Shown piece after piece: positions 44,164-56,390 of a stretch of DNA of 64,000 nt. The position numbers and the translations under genes are program-made. This DNA comes from Zarea fungicola (taxonomy: Eukaryota; Ascomycota; Sordariomycetes; Hypocreales; Cordycipitaceae), in contig FWCC01000216.1 in NCBI GenBank assembly GCA_900169235.1, positions 30,870-94,869 on the forward strand. Direction: 5' to 3'. The stretch's first letter is position 1; each line of letters begins with the position of its first letter. The notes beneath the pieces were generated by a model that was given only the letters and a program-made list of their open reading frames with translations, was not told the DNA's origin and ran no database searches.

Positions 44164-44739
44164 ATGCTCTCTGCCGTTGGGAGCAATCTGCTAGAGGAGT
44201 GTTCTTGGCTGTGGCACTCAACAGCAGAACAAGCAGATGACCATCTCAAAGTCTGTAAGGAAGCCTCAAATGCGAGCAGCAGTGCCTTGGCAAGTCGGTG
44301 TTCGGCGGCGAGGCTCTTCATCCAAGGCACGATATATGAGCAGCAACCGATTTTACCAGCCAGCAAATCTGCAATTCGGGTGCTCGCAACTGAGCCGCTG
44401 AGAAGCTCGGAGATCTCAGGAAGCTCAGAGTCCCAGATTGTACCACGAGATAAAGTAGCTGCGCGGAAACATCGTAATCGAACCGCGTAAGTATAAAAGC
44501 TGTCTCTCGACGACTGGGTGGCTGATCTCGATGACAGGCAAAAAGCGTACCGGCAACGACAAATTCAGTATGTGGAGAAACTACAAGCGGATATTATCAC
44601 ACTCCAGAGTGCGGTGAATAAATTAGAGCAGGAAAATCTGGCACTTGAAAGTGCCATTGAAAGGATTGGCGTAGAAAATCAACTTCGCTGGGCCATCCTG
44701 CGCTGGAACAGCACATCCTCGCCAAAGCAAAGCCCCTAG
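44164..44739 (+). CDS. Small bZIP transcription factor
   Basis: Exons 44164-44486 and 44538-44739 (intron GTAAGT..ACAG) encode 174 residues. Splicing creates a bZIP basic region, KHRNRTAQKAYRQRQ, in which NxxAQxxYR fits the NxxAQxxFR consensus. It is followed by a leucine-type coiled coil starting YVEKLQADIITLQSAVNKLE. Neither exon alone shows it, because the intron splits the basic region. The N-terminal 100 residues are Ser/Ala-rich and not recognised. The protein is short for a fungal bZIP and lacks a visible C-terminal domain, so it may be truncated. It stands alone in a gene-poor area. Confidence 0.7.
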
Positions 44740-45623
44740 CTCCAGATGGAGGTAGACGGGCTGGTGGAGCAACGTCTGCTGCACCTTCAATCGCCAACGC
44801 CCAATATTTCTGTGAGAGCTTGTGTTCTACGACGCCAATACAACCAGAGCTTAATCATTCCTAGAGAAGGTCCGATCCATTTTCATAGTTTTGCAAATGT
44901 GAGCATACTCTCTCATTCGTTCGTCTCGTTCGTCTCGTTCATAATCTCTTTTGTCCAATAAGAAGTGGCATAAGGATCCTCTTCATGTATGTCAGGCAAA
45001 GTGGAATAGACGCCTGGATGATGGCCAACACATCCTGCACCTAGTCCAATTTCACCTCATTGCTGGCTCAAATTCATTGCAGCTATGAAATCCGCTGACA
45101 AACCTTTGATACAGACTTACTACTCATTTTAATCAATCCATGGCCACAAGTCAATCAGTTTCCTCATATGCGCGCGCATTACGCAAGCTCCGAAAGGCAG
45201 TATGTGTTCCTACTTTAAGCTCAGAAAGCTCCTTCATAGCGTGCCGGTTGTTCCGGCAAAAGATGAAGTGCGGTGCTTGACTGATACCGCTTTGACGGCT
45301 AATAAATCAGCCATCCTGGCCGGAGAGTAGCTGGGGAACGGAGCCCGGACGCTCACACCGCCAATGGTCGTTTCATCCTTGTAGGGCCCAGAGTTCTAGT
45401 TATAGTCTCCTGGTTTGTATTAACAAGAGTGAGTGATATGGCCTCTAAGCTAGCGGCAGTTACACAACGAAGAGGAAAAATTCAGTGAACCGTGGGTTTC
45501 CACAGTAGGTGTGCGGCTTATAAGTATGGTTCTTCTCCTTGCATAAACGTGTCCAGCATCTACGTTGCTATTTAACATTTATCACAATATATCCCCTTAC
45601 ACTGATTTAACTCCCCTTCAAAA
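44740..45623. other. Intergenic region
   Basis: About 880 bp. A short 9-bp repeat of the TCGTTCGTC type lies near 44917-44940. No gene seen. Confidence 0.3.
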
Positions 45624-46212
45624 ATGCCACGGATACCATATCCTCCTGCCGAAAGCTTCCCGCCCGAGCTGCCGGGGGCGAACATGCTTCGCATGTGGTC
45701 GCATTCAGTCTCCACGCTACGCCCAGGACTGGCGTTAGGGACGGCTTGCATCAGCAAGATCTCACTACCTAAATACAATCGAGAGCTGCTAACCCTATAC
45801 TGCTCTGTCAAGTTCAAATCTGAATATATCTGGACACGTCATGTTGATGGAGCAAGCAAGAATGGGGTTACAGAACGTCAGCTCCAGGCCCTCAAACAAG
45901 GCGATATTTACAACCATGACATATGGAATGAGAAATCCATGGCCTTCCTTGCCTTTCTCGATGACGTTATTGACCACCCAGTGGCTACAGATGATACTTT
46001 TGACGAGGCAAGGAGATGGTTTGATGATAAACAGATGGTTGAAATGGTGACTGCCCAGGTACGTTGGTTCCTAGTTTTTTATGTATTACTTCTTACAATT
46101 ACAGGGTTTTTACTACATGTGGGCTCGTATATCAACAAACTTCCTGGTAGAGGTAGATGAGGAGGCTGAAGGAGACTATCAAAAGGCAAAGAACTGGGCC
46201 GATATCATGTAG
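45624..46212 (+). CDS. Carboxymuconolactone decarboxylase/AhpD-like protein
   Basis: Exons 45624-46058 and 46105-46212 (intron GTACGT..TACAG) encode 180 residues. The helical family signature is SKISLPKYNRELLTLYCSVK, then SEYIWTRHVDGASKNGVTER and a C-terminal MVEMVTAQGFYYMWARIST. Fungal members resemble AhpD/CMD folds but usually lack the CxxC pair. Here only single cysteines (LYCSVK) are visible, so peroxidase-type chemistry is not supported. Function unknown, possibly in small-molecule metabolism. Confidence 0.85.
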
Positions 46213-47218
46213 AGCGGCTCCATATCAGTAAGAGAGCGCGAGTAAGCGGAAAAATAAAGACAGGTTGGAGAAGACAGCATAATTATAATGATAGCAGCAT
46301 TCTGCTCCGCCGAACCCAAATAATCTTAAGGTTGGTAAAGACGCAATATGTTCACAACCGGTGACAACCTATAATGCTTTCACTTCTTATAGCTTCGGCG
46401 CTGGCAGGTTCATCCTGCGAGTCATTCCCCCTCTAGAATCTGCCGGCTAATTATGTGTGGCCGATCACAGCAGCAGGGCTGCTTTGGACGGACGTGTCCG
46501 AGTATGAGATGCTTGGGTGGTCCGGTCGTGGCTGCACCGGAGGCGAGGGAGCCAGTGCCCTGTACACACATGGGCTTTGTTGGGCGGCCGGAAGCGGTGT
46601 GCCTAACAAAATGTGAGGATGGCTGTTGTTCTCTTGAAACGGGCTCCTGGATAGGGTTGATTGCTGTGGTGTGCCTAGTGACGTAGGCAAGTGCGACGAT
46701 CTCCCATGCCGTCAGGCCACGGAGCAGAAGGTTATGGGCTATTGCAGCGATCCTAGCAGCAACGATAGGCTAGTCGCAGTACATTTAGCGCAACGCTGTG
46801 CCGCCACACAAGTTTGTTACAGCGGGTTCCTACCCTATTTTTCTTGGGCGACAGACCGCCATCGTCAAAACTTTTGAGTAGCATCTAAAGAACGCATGCA
46901 AAGTAAGAACATTCCTGTGGGTTTGCTGGAGAAAGGAGAAGGCCGAAATTACTTGGTAGTTATAACTAGTGAACGAGCTAGTTGATTACGACCATGCCTC
47001 GAAAACCATAACCCAGTCACGGAACGCTATACTGTCGCATATACAAAATTTATACCAATCAGAGAGAGAAGAACTCACACCCTGTTTTAATGGCTGTCTG
47101 TACCAGACCGTTATATTGGAGAACTTGTTTGGATTGATATAGGGTCAACCTACTTCTCAACAAATCTGCCTGGTTTTTTGTATTTTACTTTCCTAGCTTG
47201 CTCTATTGCTAAAATCTA
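46213..47218. other. Intergenic region
   Basis: About 1 kb. A cysteine-rich frame at 46453-46686 was considered and rejected. No other signal. Confidence 0.3.
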
Positions 47219-47730
47219 TTATTCTTTTTGACAAACAACTTCCACATTATTACCCATAGGGTCAATTACAAAAGCCGCGTAGTAGTTAGGCCCAAAGTTA
47301 AGGCGAAGACCGGGTGGTCCATTGTCCTTGCCCCCATTTTCTAAAGCCTTGGCATAAAAGGCATCAACTTGCGTACGCTCTATAAAAGGAGAAAGATGTA
47401 AGTACATCTTTAGAGAAAAGAAAAAGGAAATATATATAGTTATATATTCTCTTTATAAATAATACTGCGTCTAAGTGGCTATTATAACTCACCATTGGCA
47501 ACAAAAGCCCAGTGGGCGTAGTTCTTGTCAACGACAGTGTCGGACATACCCGAGAGCCAGAAGTCCGCTTTAGTGGCCATGGGACTGGATTTATCCCCAA
47601 GAGCAACCAATTGGCCCTCAAACATGGAGATGAGCTGCTCGTAGCCCAGCGGCGCAAGAGCGGCGGCATAAAAGTCAACAGTAGCCTGGAACTTCTCCTT
47701 GGGGACGGAAAGTCCAACGTGGTCAAACAT
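47219..47730 (-). CDS. VOC/glyoxalase-like domain protein
   Basis: Exons 47493-47730 and 47219-47379 (intron 47380-47492; GTGAGT..TATAG) encode 132 residues, one complete vicinal-oxygen-chelate domain. Seen: MFDHVGLSVPKEKFQATVDF at the start with the first metal-ligand His, YAHWAFVAN in the middle, and the ending YYAAFVIDPMGNNVEVVCQK, which carries the C-terminal Glu ligand. This fits the glyoxalase/bleomycin-resistance/dioxygenase superfamily. The substrate cannot be inferred; many fungal homologues are annotated only as VOC proteins. Confidence 0.88.
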
Positions 47731-50267
47731 TGTTTATATTGTGAGAGGACAATTGACGCGTAAGTATAGGTTTATTGACTGAAGTTGGAATTGTAGAAAA
47801 AGAAAAGATTACCTTTGAACTTTAGCCCGCTTTGTCTTCTTCTGAAGTCGGCCCTCGGTAATCCGAGTCATCCCGTCTCGTGTGCATAGACACCGTCGAG
47901 TGACTTACAAGCCTTGGCAGGTTCCTCTTCCACCCTGCCCTGCCCCTACCACCAGCGCCGTTCAACGGCCCCGCTACAACTAAGAAGCCCGGCTGCGCTG
48001 TTTGATATCGTGGAAACGTCGAGCCCAGAGACACTCGGCTGCTTTCCAAGGTCCCGAACAGCTGCGCCTGTTCCGCGTTGCTGCGAGCCTGTGCGTTCTA
48101 CGGAAAGGAGATTCAAGTCATCCGGTTTTGGCTGATACTGTATACGTGCGTTTCATTTAATGCGGTGGAATGAATCCAAATAAGATAATGCAGATTTAAC
48201 GTATATGCTAGTATTACCGTGAAAGAGCACGGAAACACTCTTCTGTCCAATTCTGGACATGCCGGAGGTAAGGGCCTGCCTGGTATATGCGGGACTGAAT
48301 TTAGTGGCTTTCAATGTCGCCAATTGAGAATTTATTGGCAGCTAGAGTACTCTGCCTGACCCGGAGGGTAATGAGAACATAATCCATATTCAGAAGCCCT
48401 GTCTAGGTGCGAGCTGTTTACAAAATTAAGCAGTTGCAAGCAAGGTACCATTCTAGCAGTTATTCTGACAGAATGGTATATAAAAGTACAATCAGTGCTA
48501 CAAATACGATAAGACGGGTTGATGAGGAGACGACAGAGCTGCAATGAGGCGACTTGTGGCGGCGCGAATGGGAGGAGGTTTATATGACTTGACTTTTATG
48601 TACGATATTTATACCCAATGCACTGCATGCGGAGCGACAGAGCAGTAGCATTTGAGAGGAACGTATTACGAAACCAGAGGTAAACAGATAGCTCAACTAG
48701 TTTGGTACTCAACGCAAACAGTAGTCATTTTATGAAAAATTCTAGTCCTAGTGATACTTAGATCCCTTACTGCAATATCTATCCAACTAAATCACCAACT
48801 TCCGGTGTAGACTGGCTGTGATAGGGTGAATAAAACATCATTGCAATGCACATCATATCCATAGGCAAAGAGCTACCTTCCTTGCCATAGTGGAAAATGG
48901 CTTAGAAATATATTGTCATTCGGCACTGGAGAACTCCATCTCGGTGACTAAACCGCCGGTTGCAAGCTACTGAAAAAAGAAAATGAGCAGTCATGACCAG
49001 CTGGTTTACAATCCATGCTTCTTCAAAGGAAAAGGGCTAACTATTGATACACAGCCGTAAAATGTAACGTTTTTAATTTTTGTAGGCAACATTCGTACTT
49101 GTTTCTGACCAATACTCGCTATGGTTTTAATACCCACCTTTCTCCAGTTATGTCAGCGCGAAGAGTAGAATCATGCTATAGCACATTTCACGGCCTTCGT
49201 GTTGTAGCTGATTTTAACGAAGCAATACATTCCTCATTGAAACCTTACAACTGGTGCACCATCAGCCACGCTTATTTTTCATGGCCTGAGCAACTGTGGA
49301 ACTGAAATAAAAAGCTTTTGTGAATGGTAAACTCGTTCCAGCTTCCCAGCGGGCAGCATCTCCAGGTCTGTAATTAAAGGCGTCTGATTGGGTAATATTA
49401 TCCATCAATTCGACCAGGGCGTACCTAGCGTAAATGTGGAACGACGCGGACGTGGAGAAAGTGGAAAGGGCACTTGTACAAGCCTCCGTCAGATTTTAGA
49501 GCAACTCTGCCTCGTAAGGCGTTGCCGATCAACCCAAAAAGCACGACTCGCGGCAATAATTTGTGTGTAATAATGGTCCTGCGATTGATGACGTAACTTT
49601 TACCCGAATGGACAGCAGAGAACTAACACTACACAACTATAATAAAGTGCAAAGCAGTTGCTATATTTGGAGCAGATTAACTGCACGGAGTGTGCACAAG
49701 CACGTAGTTCTTACCAGATACATACTGGTTAAGCGCCACTTTGGCTAGTTCTATGGCTGGAAAAATAGAGGGATCGAACCACGTCTGGTAACGAATTCTA
49801 ATTTCGCTGCGAGATATGAACTAGTCGGAGGGGAGAATGTATGAACGGCGTTCTGCGGGCTGTTGCCGAGCGGGTGACACCTCTCGACCAACCCATGCCA
49901 TCTCAAAATCCTAGTAAGGCTTTTTGCTAGCAACAGTAGAGTTGGTGAAACAGTGGCATTCTAAACCATTCCAAATAGGAAATAGCCTACTCTGCTGCCC
50001 ATTCGCCTACCTTGATGAAATTACCCTGCCTCTTTGTTGGCAACTGGAGGTCTGGTTATCGATCTAACAAAGGCAATATAGGGGTTGCGACGCTGAATTA
50101 TGGAAACCTGAGCATATTTATACGCCGGGCTGCTGCTCTTCAGTTCTAAGTGTTGCAAACGTTACGATATTTTCGACGCTGAGACTTTTTAAAGATAATG
50201 GTTTGTTATCGTTAATTACAGCACGAACTCCGAGAATTGAGGCCATCACAAAACCTTGGTGTCGGTC
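47731..50267. other. Gene-poor region
   Basis: About 2.5 kb without a supported gene. A GC-richer island at 47820-48140 is open on both strands but shows no domain. A stretch near 49764-49900 has tRNA-promoter-like words but no cloverleaf. The rest is AT-rich. Confidence 0.3.
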
Positions 50268-52800
50268 ATGATGCCTAAAATTGATCCCATCGCATTCTTT
50301 CTGCTGATTTGTGTAAACAATTCGGCTTTTGGCGCTGTCGTTGGTGTCTGCAATGCTGATAATTGCTTGCGATCCATGAGAGCCACAGAGATTTCCGGCA
50401 GGCTAGAGACAGCGCAGTCCTTTTGTGCAACCTACACTGCGGCCAGCGTAACTACGGCTACGGTATTCATCCCACCATTTGCGTCCAATGCCTGTAAGGA
50501 CGATCGGAACAGAAATTTGTCTGATCGTTTGTCGAGCGCATGCAGCTGTATCAGGCCCGCCAGAACAACGCCGGTAACCCAAGCCACGGCAAGCACTAGC
50601 CAAGAGCCGTGCGCTGAGGTCAGCAAATCTTGGGCAGCTCAGATTACACCTGGTGGTGAGTGCTCAAAACCATGAAATCTTGATAATGAGTTAATTTGAA
50701 TTAATGCTGAACCATTTTCTAGCGCCTACTCCCACTGTCGCCGCGTCACTAGCTTATGACTGTCTGAAATCCGTTCCGCTCAGGAAAGATGCAGCAGTTG
50801 AGCTCGTAGATTCCATGTTGCCCTACTTTGAATGGCAGAGCGATTACGAATATAAAAAACACCCACCTCGGGGGTATTTTTGGCCCGGATATGACGCTGT
50901 TGCCAATTTGGCACAGGTCAGAGCTAACATCCTGGGCGACAAGTACGATGGCGAGTACGAATTCCAGACAGATCTGCAAACGCTTGTCTTTGCACCTGGA
51001 ATGGACGGGCACTTTTTCTTCTTTGGTGATATTCTGACTCGAGCGCTCTGTTTTAAGCGCAGCGTCTCGCTTGTCTCTATTAGTGAAGATGGTAGATCCT
51101 TGCCCGTTATCAAGGTGACAGGTGAGTTCGGCTTTTCGGAACAGCCCGAAAGATGCTAATAACGTAGATCATGTCAGGGCAAATCCCAAGACCGCTCGTG
51201 TGGTCAAAGAGATCAATGGCACTCCTGCTGAAAAATACGTTTCAGACGTCGCCAACTCTGCCAACGCTTTCCAGGATGTCGACGCAGCGTATAACTCCAT
51301 GTTCTTCTCCATAGCTGTCAATACCAAGGGTGGAAAAGGAGCTTTCTTCTCTGGTGGACGTTCTGGTCTCTTCTACCATGGCCCCAATACCACCATTACG
51401 TACCACGATGGAACTACCGAGTCATATGAAAACGTCGCGACTGTGGCGAATATGACCGGCGTCACAGACGGAGGTTCGTTTTATGAAAAGTTTTGCATGC
51501 CCATAGATCGACGTCGGGCAGTCCCGCCAGCTACAAGACTTGAAAAAAGAGACTCTTTAGTCCCTGGCTACCCTCAGCCCATTATTGGTGCTAAGGACGG
51601 CACCGTGTCTGGATACCACCTGACTGGTGAAGGTCTCGAGGATGTAGCGGTTCTTAGTATACTCTCATTCCAACCTACCAGCCGAAGGAATTTCAAGCTG
51701 TCATTGGCGATTTCCTGCGCGAATCATCCGAAGCTGGTAGACAGAAACTTGTTCTTGACCTGCAGAATAACGGCGGCGGTTACATCCCTCTCGGTTATGA
51801 CGTATTCCGCCAGCTATTCCCGCATGTCATTGAGGACGGTTTCTCCCGCTGGAGAGAAAATCATGGCTTTTTGGACATTGCAAAGGTTGTTTCGGCTGCT
51901 GCTGCAATATTCGACCCATATCACAGCGATGACGTGGACATGATTGCCCTTGTCGACACATGGTTCAATTACCGCAGCGACACAAACATTACAAACGATA
52001 ATTTCCTCTCCTTTGCGGACAAGTTCGCAGCGCAAAAATTTCAGAACACAAACTACTCGGCAAACATGCGTTGGAACTTTTCAGATCCATTCCTCACCAC
52101 TGATCCTCGAGTTGGCATTGGCATGGACATTTCCGGGTATGGGGCACGCTCCAACCTAACCCAGTACTTCACGCCTGAGAACATTGTTATTCTGTACGAC
52201 GGCCTCTGCGCATCCACTTGCACTCTCACATCCGAAATGCTACGCATCCAAGGCGGCGTCCAGTCCGTCGTCCTTGGTGGCAGGCCACAATATGGACCTA
52301 TGCAGGGCGTTGGGGGTATCAAAGGCGCACAGAGTCTTGAATACCAGAACATATTCGATATCTCACAGCAGGTTATTGCCATGACGAAAGATGAAGATAT
52401 TAAGAGCAGTCTCTCCCGCTATACATCCTTACCACTTCGCCGCTCCACGTCTTCTGGCGTCAACGGTCGCGACCAAATACTTCGCGATAATGTTCATGAC
52501 GGCGTCCCTGCCCAGTACATCACCGAGAATGCTGACTGCCGCCTTTACTGGACTGCTCCTATGGTCGTCAGCGTATCGGAGATTTGGAAAGCTGCCGCTG
52601 ACGCTGCATTTAATGGAGCTCGTTGTCTGGATGGAGGAATTGCTGGCTCTTCATCAACAAAGCGAGTTGCTCCAGTCACACGTGCCCACGCCCGCGTGCA
52701 AAGATTATCGGAGCAGATTATTGAACCCCCAATTTCTCGCTTGTGGATCTGGGAAGTTACAAATTCACTAAAGATGACAGACTTTTACGTGCCAGAGTAA
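50268..52800 (+). CDS. Secreted S41-type (tail-specific protease-like) peptidase, frameshifted
   Basis: Exons 50268-50655, 50723-51121 and 51168-52800 (introns GTGAGT..TCTAG and GTGAGT..CGTAG). A signal peptide (PIAFFLLICVNNSAFG) is followed by a cysteine-rich N-terminal region and a conserved middle part. The S41-like core is LVLDLQNNGGGYIPLGYD, then IVILYDGLCASTCTLTSEML, whose SxC serine is the presumed nucleophile. Fungal S41-family proteins of this CPAF-like type are usually about 700-800 residues, and this one would fit. The frame shifts once, at about 51680-51684: the codons for LSILSFQPTS are followed by KEFQAVIGDFL in a different frame, and the exon sum is one base short of a multiple of three. 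One missing C in the run at AGCCG explains it. Either a young loss-of-function or a sequence error. Confidence 0.8.
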
Positions 52801-54711
52801 GCATATACAAGTATCTCCTAGTACTTGGCCATAAAATAAGGGTTAGATAAGCTCGCGCTGCTCCAACAAGCTGATGGTCTTCTCTAAAATAAGCAGCTAC
52901 AAATGAACGTGCCAAGTTAAGAGAATATACACGGTGATACTCCAGACCGACGTGATATGGGTTCTAATTACCTGGTTTGTACAGAACAGCAGCCACCGGC
53001 GCCCGAAATGCGTTGTTATGAAGTGGACTACGTATTGGTATAAGTTTTACACCTCTTTGGTCAGTTTTTTGTTGCCCCAAATGCCGGCACGCGAGTGATA
53101 AACACTTCGGGCATGCTGACACCACTATCTCAACCTCACACCTACGCCAAGGATCAGTGCATCCAGGTCCGCAGCTACTTTCGAGCAATAAGCCGCGCAA
53201 AGATTGAAAACTGTATAATGTACAAGATTCCTATTTGAACATTCTTATTAGCTAGGTTAGCCATGCCTGAGAAAAGCTGCCCAGCCCAGCAAGCGTTGTG
53301 ATTGGTTAGGCTACCAGTGCGTGGATGCTGAGACATTCGTACTCAGGGTGCGACGCTAAATACCTGCAGTTGGATGTGTTAAAAATGATTTTAAAAAAGC
53401 CTCGCATTATTTTAGCCATGATTCAAAATAAACTCCACTTTTTATGTGTCTTTGGGTGGTGAAATATGGGCTGGAATATTACCTGTGCGTGATTTTCTCC
53501 GTGGTAACTGACACAGAGCATGAAGTGTCTCATCCTTTATTACGGCAGGCTTGATATCCTGGCAAGGACCAATTCCTTAGTGCTGAGCTTTGATAGTTCG
53601 TTACCGGTTTTAAGGTTCTTACTGGCCAGATTAAACCCACGGCGTGCGGGCCGCGTAACATAGTAGGGGCTACTGTTGGAATCAAAAGGCTGACAAACAT
53701 TCATGTAATATTTCAAAGCAATTCGTATGGGATTATTGCTGGTACTATTGTAAGTGATATATTTAGAGAACACTAAGACCTCGTACACGGTGCAATTGAC
53801 GGCCACCTAAACAATCAGCCAATCAGACTCCAGGGTCCCCTGCTCAATCCGGCAGGGTAAATCGACAGCTACTGTGTGGTGATTTAATCGTAGCCTACCG
53901 TTTGACACGATTTAATTCAACTCTCTAAAAAAACTATGTTTTCTGCGATTTAGGTCTCTTTACGTGATAGAACGTGGCGAGAAGAGGTCTAATTGGCCTT
54001 GTATAGAGAGCTGGAGAAGAGGTCCTCCCTAGTGATCAATAGAGTTATCATTAATCACTTCCAGTTATATTGCAGCTACTTTACTGCTAACTATCACTTT
54101 CTTTTCTTCATGCTAGCTGCACTGTTCTTGGCGGCTATGCCATAAACTTCTAGACCCTTGCTGTCACTTGTGGCAGGCCATGAGTAGAAAAGTCGTACTC
54201 ATAAATACAATAATAAACTTCGACTTTCCACTGGTATGTACCGTAACGATGGTACTACGTAAGCATACTAGCTTTCTACACAGTTCAGAGTTGAGGTTTG
54301 CTATTTCTCAGGAGCACCCAACTCGACCTGACTTCCAAAAGGTCAGGACTGGAGGCATGCACATGGGATCTGAAGTGCGCCTGTTTCGGCTGTCAGCATT
54401 TCAGCATAATGCTCCATTGAAATCCTATTAATAAGCGCTAGGATATGTCTATACCGCTAGCAAGCAAGCCACGCGAAGTTCTGAAAGTTGAGCACAGTCG
54501 CGGTGGGATAACACTGTTTCTCCAACTGATTATAAAAGGGCAAGATTTCCATCAGCAACCAAGTCAGGCCTAATACATCCTCCAAATCAAGACTTATCGC
54601 TTTATTTAAGTCATATATTACATTGTCTTGCCTCGTTGAACCGCTGCTTCGTTCGCCACATGACTATTAGACGACAATTGCAAGCCACGACACACCGTAA
54701 CAAAGGTCGAA
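52801..54711. other. Gene-poor region
   Basis: About 1.9 kb. No gene recognised; frames at 52964-53200, 53540-53806 and 54168-54431 have no domain. A TATAAAA at about 54532 lies about 180 bp before the secreted-protein ATG and could be its TATA box. Confidence 0.3.
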
Positions 54712-55164
54712 ATGCATCCGTCTCTGCAGCTCTTGGCTTTGTCGCTTCTTGCTTCACCTGCGATTGCTGATTTTCATATTGGCTTGGCTCACAAATGGAC
54801 AAATCCTGTTTCGAAACATCCCAAGCTTGACTGGACGCATACTATTGCATGCCCGTCAAACTATCTCAATTGCAATTGCTATGGCCAAATTGCCGACAAT
54901 GCTGATCGTGGCGTTGGAGCGAATAAAAGGCCTGAGGGCGATAGCTTTTCCTTGAATGATGGATTATGCGGAATGGGGAAGTTGGACTTCTATTACCGAT
55001 CGGAGAAGGGGCATTGGGAATTCTACGTTAGTGGCGGCGATGGAAGCCTTCAAGGAACCTGCTATAGCAATAGCGCAAGTGACTGGTGTGTCCGAAAGGG
55101 ATCCCTCCTATCAACAGATTACACCGACAAACTGGTCTGTTATAGCTATATTTGCGGTCATTAG
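54712..55164 (+). CDS. Small secreted protein with eight cysteines
   Basis: A single-exon 150-residue protein. It has a signal peptide (LQLLALSLLASPAIA, cleavage near residue 19). Eight cysteines remain in the mature part (C47, CNC at 54-56, then GLCGMG, GTCYSN, DWCVRK, LVCYSYIC), enough for four disulfides. It is rich in Trp, Tyr, Asp and Gly. Size, export signal and paired cysteines match candidate effectors or antimicrobial-type secreted proteins of fungi. I do not recognise the family, and function is not claimed. Confidence 0.78.
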   Translation: MHPSLQLLALSLLASPAIADFHIGLAHKWTNPVSKHPKLDWTHTIACPSNYLNCNCYGQIADNADRGVGANKRPEGDSFSLNDGLCGMGKLDFYYRSEKGHWEFYVSGGDGSLQGTCYSNSASDWCVRKGSLLSTDYTDKLVCYSYICGH

Positions 55165-56390
55165 ATGAAATTAATGGCTGGAGAACTGTAAAGGATGTCT
55201 GCGCGAGCTGTGGTATGGGGTTTTTCAGGGCTGCCGGTTGCTCTACTATTTTTTGTTTCTGAATGAGCAGTGTATCAGTAGATATTAGCAACAGGTCTAC
55301 TGCCCTGGTGAGATGATTGCGTCATTAGATAGCTGCTGGAATGATATTTGGAGGCAAGGTGTACCATGTTGGTTGTTACTATAGGTTAGTACACATACTA
55401 CAGAGTATCGGGCGAGTTAAAGGTTAGCTGTATTATTATGGTAATATAATATTCACCTTGGTCGTCAAATTCAATACCTCTTTTACTAAAGGTCATTTAG
55501 AGTTCTCATTGATGTTAAACAACGTGCAAAGACCGCCGGAAGCCTGCACCAGGCGTCAAGTGCTGGTGTGATTACAAGATAGTTACTATGCACGGTCCGA
55601 GGTGCCTCTCTCAACAGGTATGCAAGTGGTGACTTGATGATGGATTTAATGACTTTAAATATATTGTAGTTTCTGTTCTTTATGGTACCTATAACTATAA
55701 TGCCACTACTCTGGAATATTCTGCATCGGCTCTTTGCCCCCAGTGCAACCACTGTCGAAATTTTGTATTTTTCTTGTGTCAAACATAACAGGAGCCTCCT
55801 ATAACGCTCTATAAACTGTACAGGGCAACAAGCCTGCTGGGTCTACACTGTTTTGACCTTCAATACTCCAAACATAAATAGGCTTATTTTTTCCTCATTA
55901 CTTATCAGGGTTTAAAGAGGGTCGGTCCGTCGCCCAGTTTGCTTATCCGGCCCGTCGGCGGCGACGGCGGGTATTGGTACATCGATTATGGGTTCATGGC
56001 GCAAGCATCAATTAACTTACTCGTGCTAGACCCAACACATTCTGCCGATACGCAAGAATGCCTGCCACTACCTTCCTACTAAAATACTGGTACAGCACGT
56101 GCGCCGTTCAAGAGCTCAGCCTGGGCAAAGTAATCCTTCACAGTAAAATGGTGTGGAGTTTATGGTGTGGTTGGACTAGCCACACCCGCACGGACTCAAT
56201 TAGACTGTTTTTACCTGACTCGGCATGTGCGTTCTCATCACCTTGACATGGTCTCGAATTTAAGCCTGCTTATTGGTTGCTGGTTGCGACCTCACCCACC
56301 CCCACCCTTCATCAAATTGTCTGCCGCAAGGTTCGATTCTACAACTTTCTTTGTTGTGCTGTAGGGATAACGTACATTTGAACTGTCGCT
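55165..56390. other. Gene-poor region
   Basis: About 1.2 kb. The frame at 55486-55782 on minus and several short ones have no domain. The GC-rich patch at about 55920-55975 is unexplained. Confidence 0.3.

Noticed and set aside
46453..46686. 77-codon cysteine-rich frame
   Set aside because: No signal peptide and no consistent cysteine framework; the opposite strand is open over the same stretch.
49764..49910. tRNA-like words: GGTTCGATCC on minus and TTGCCGAGCGGG on plus
   Set aside because: They lie on opposite strands and neither is flanked by pairing acceptor or T-arm sequence.
56325..56345. GGTTCGATTC, a tRNA B-box match
   Set aside because: No paired T stem or A box at the right distance.
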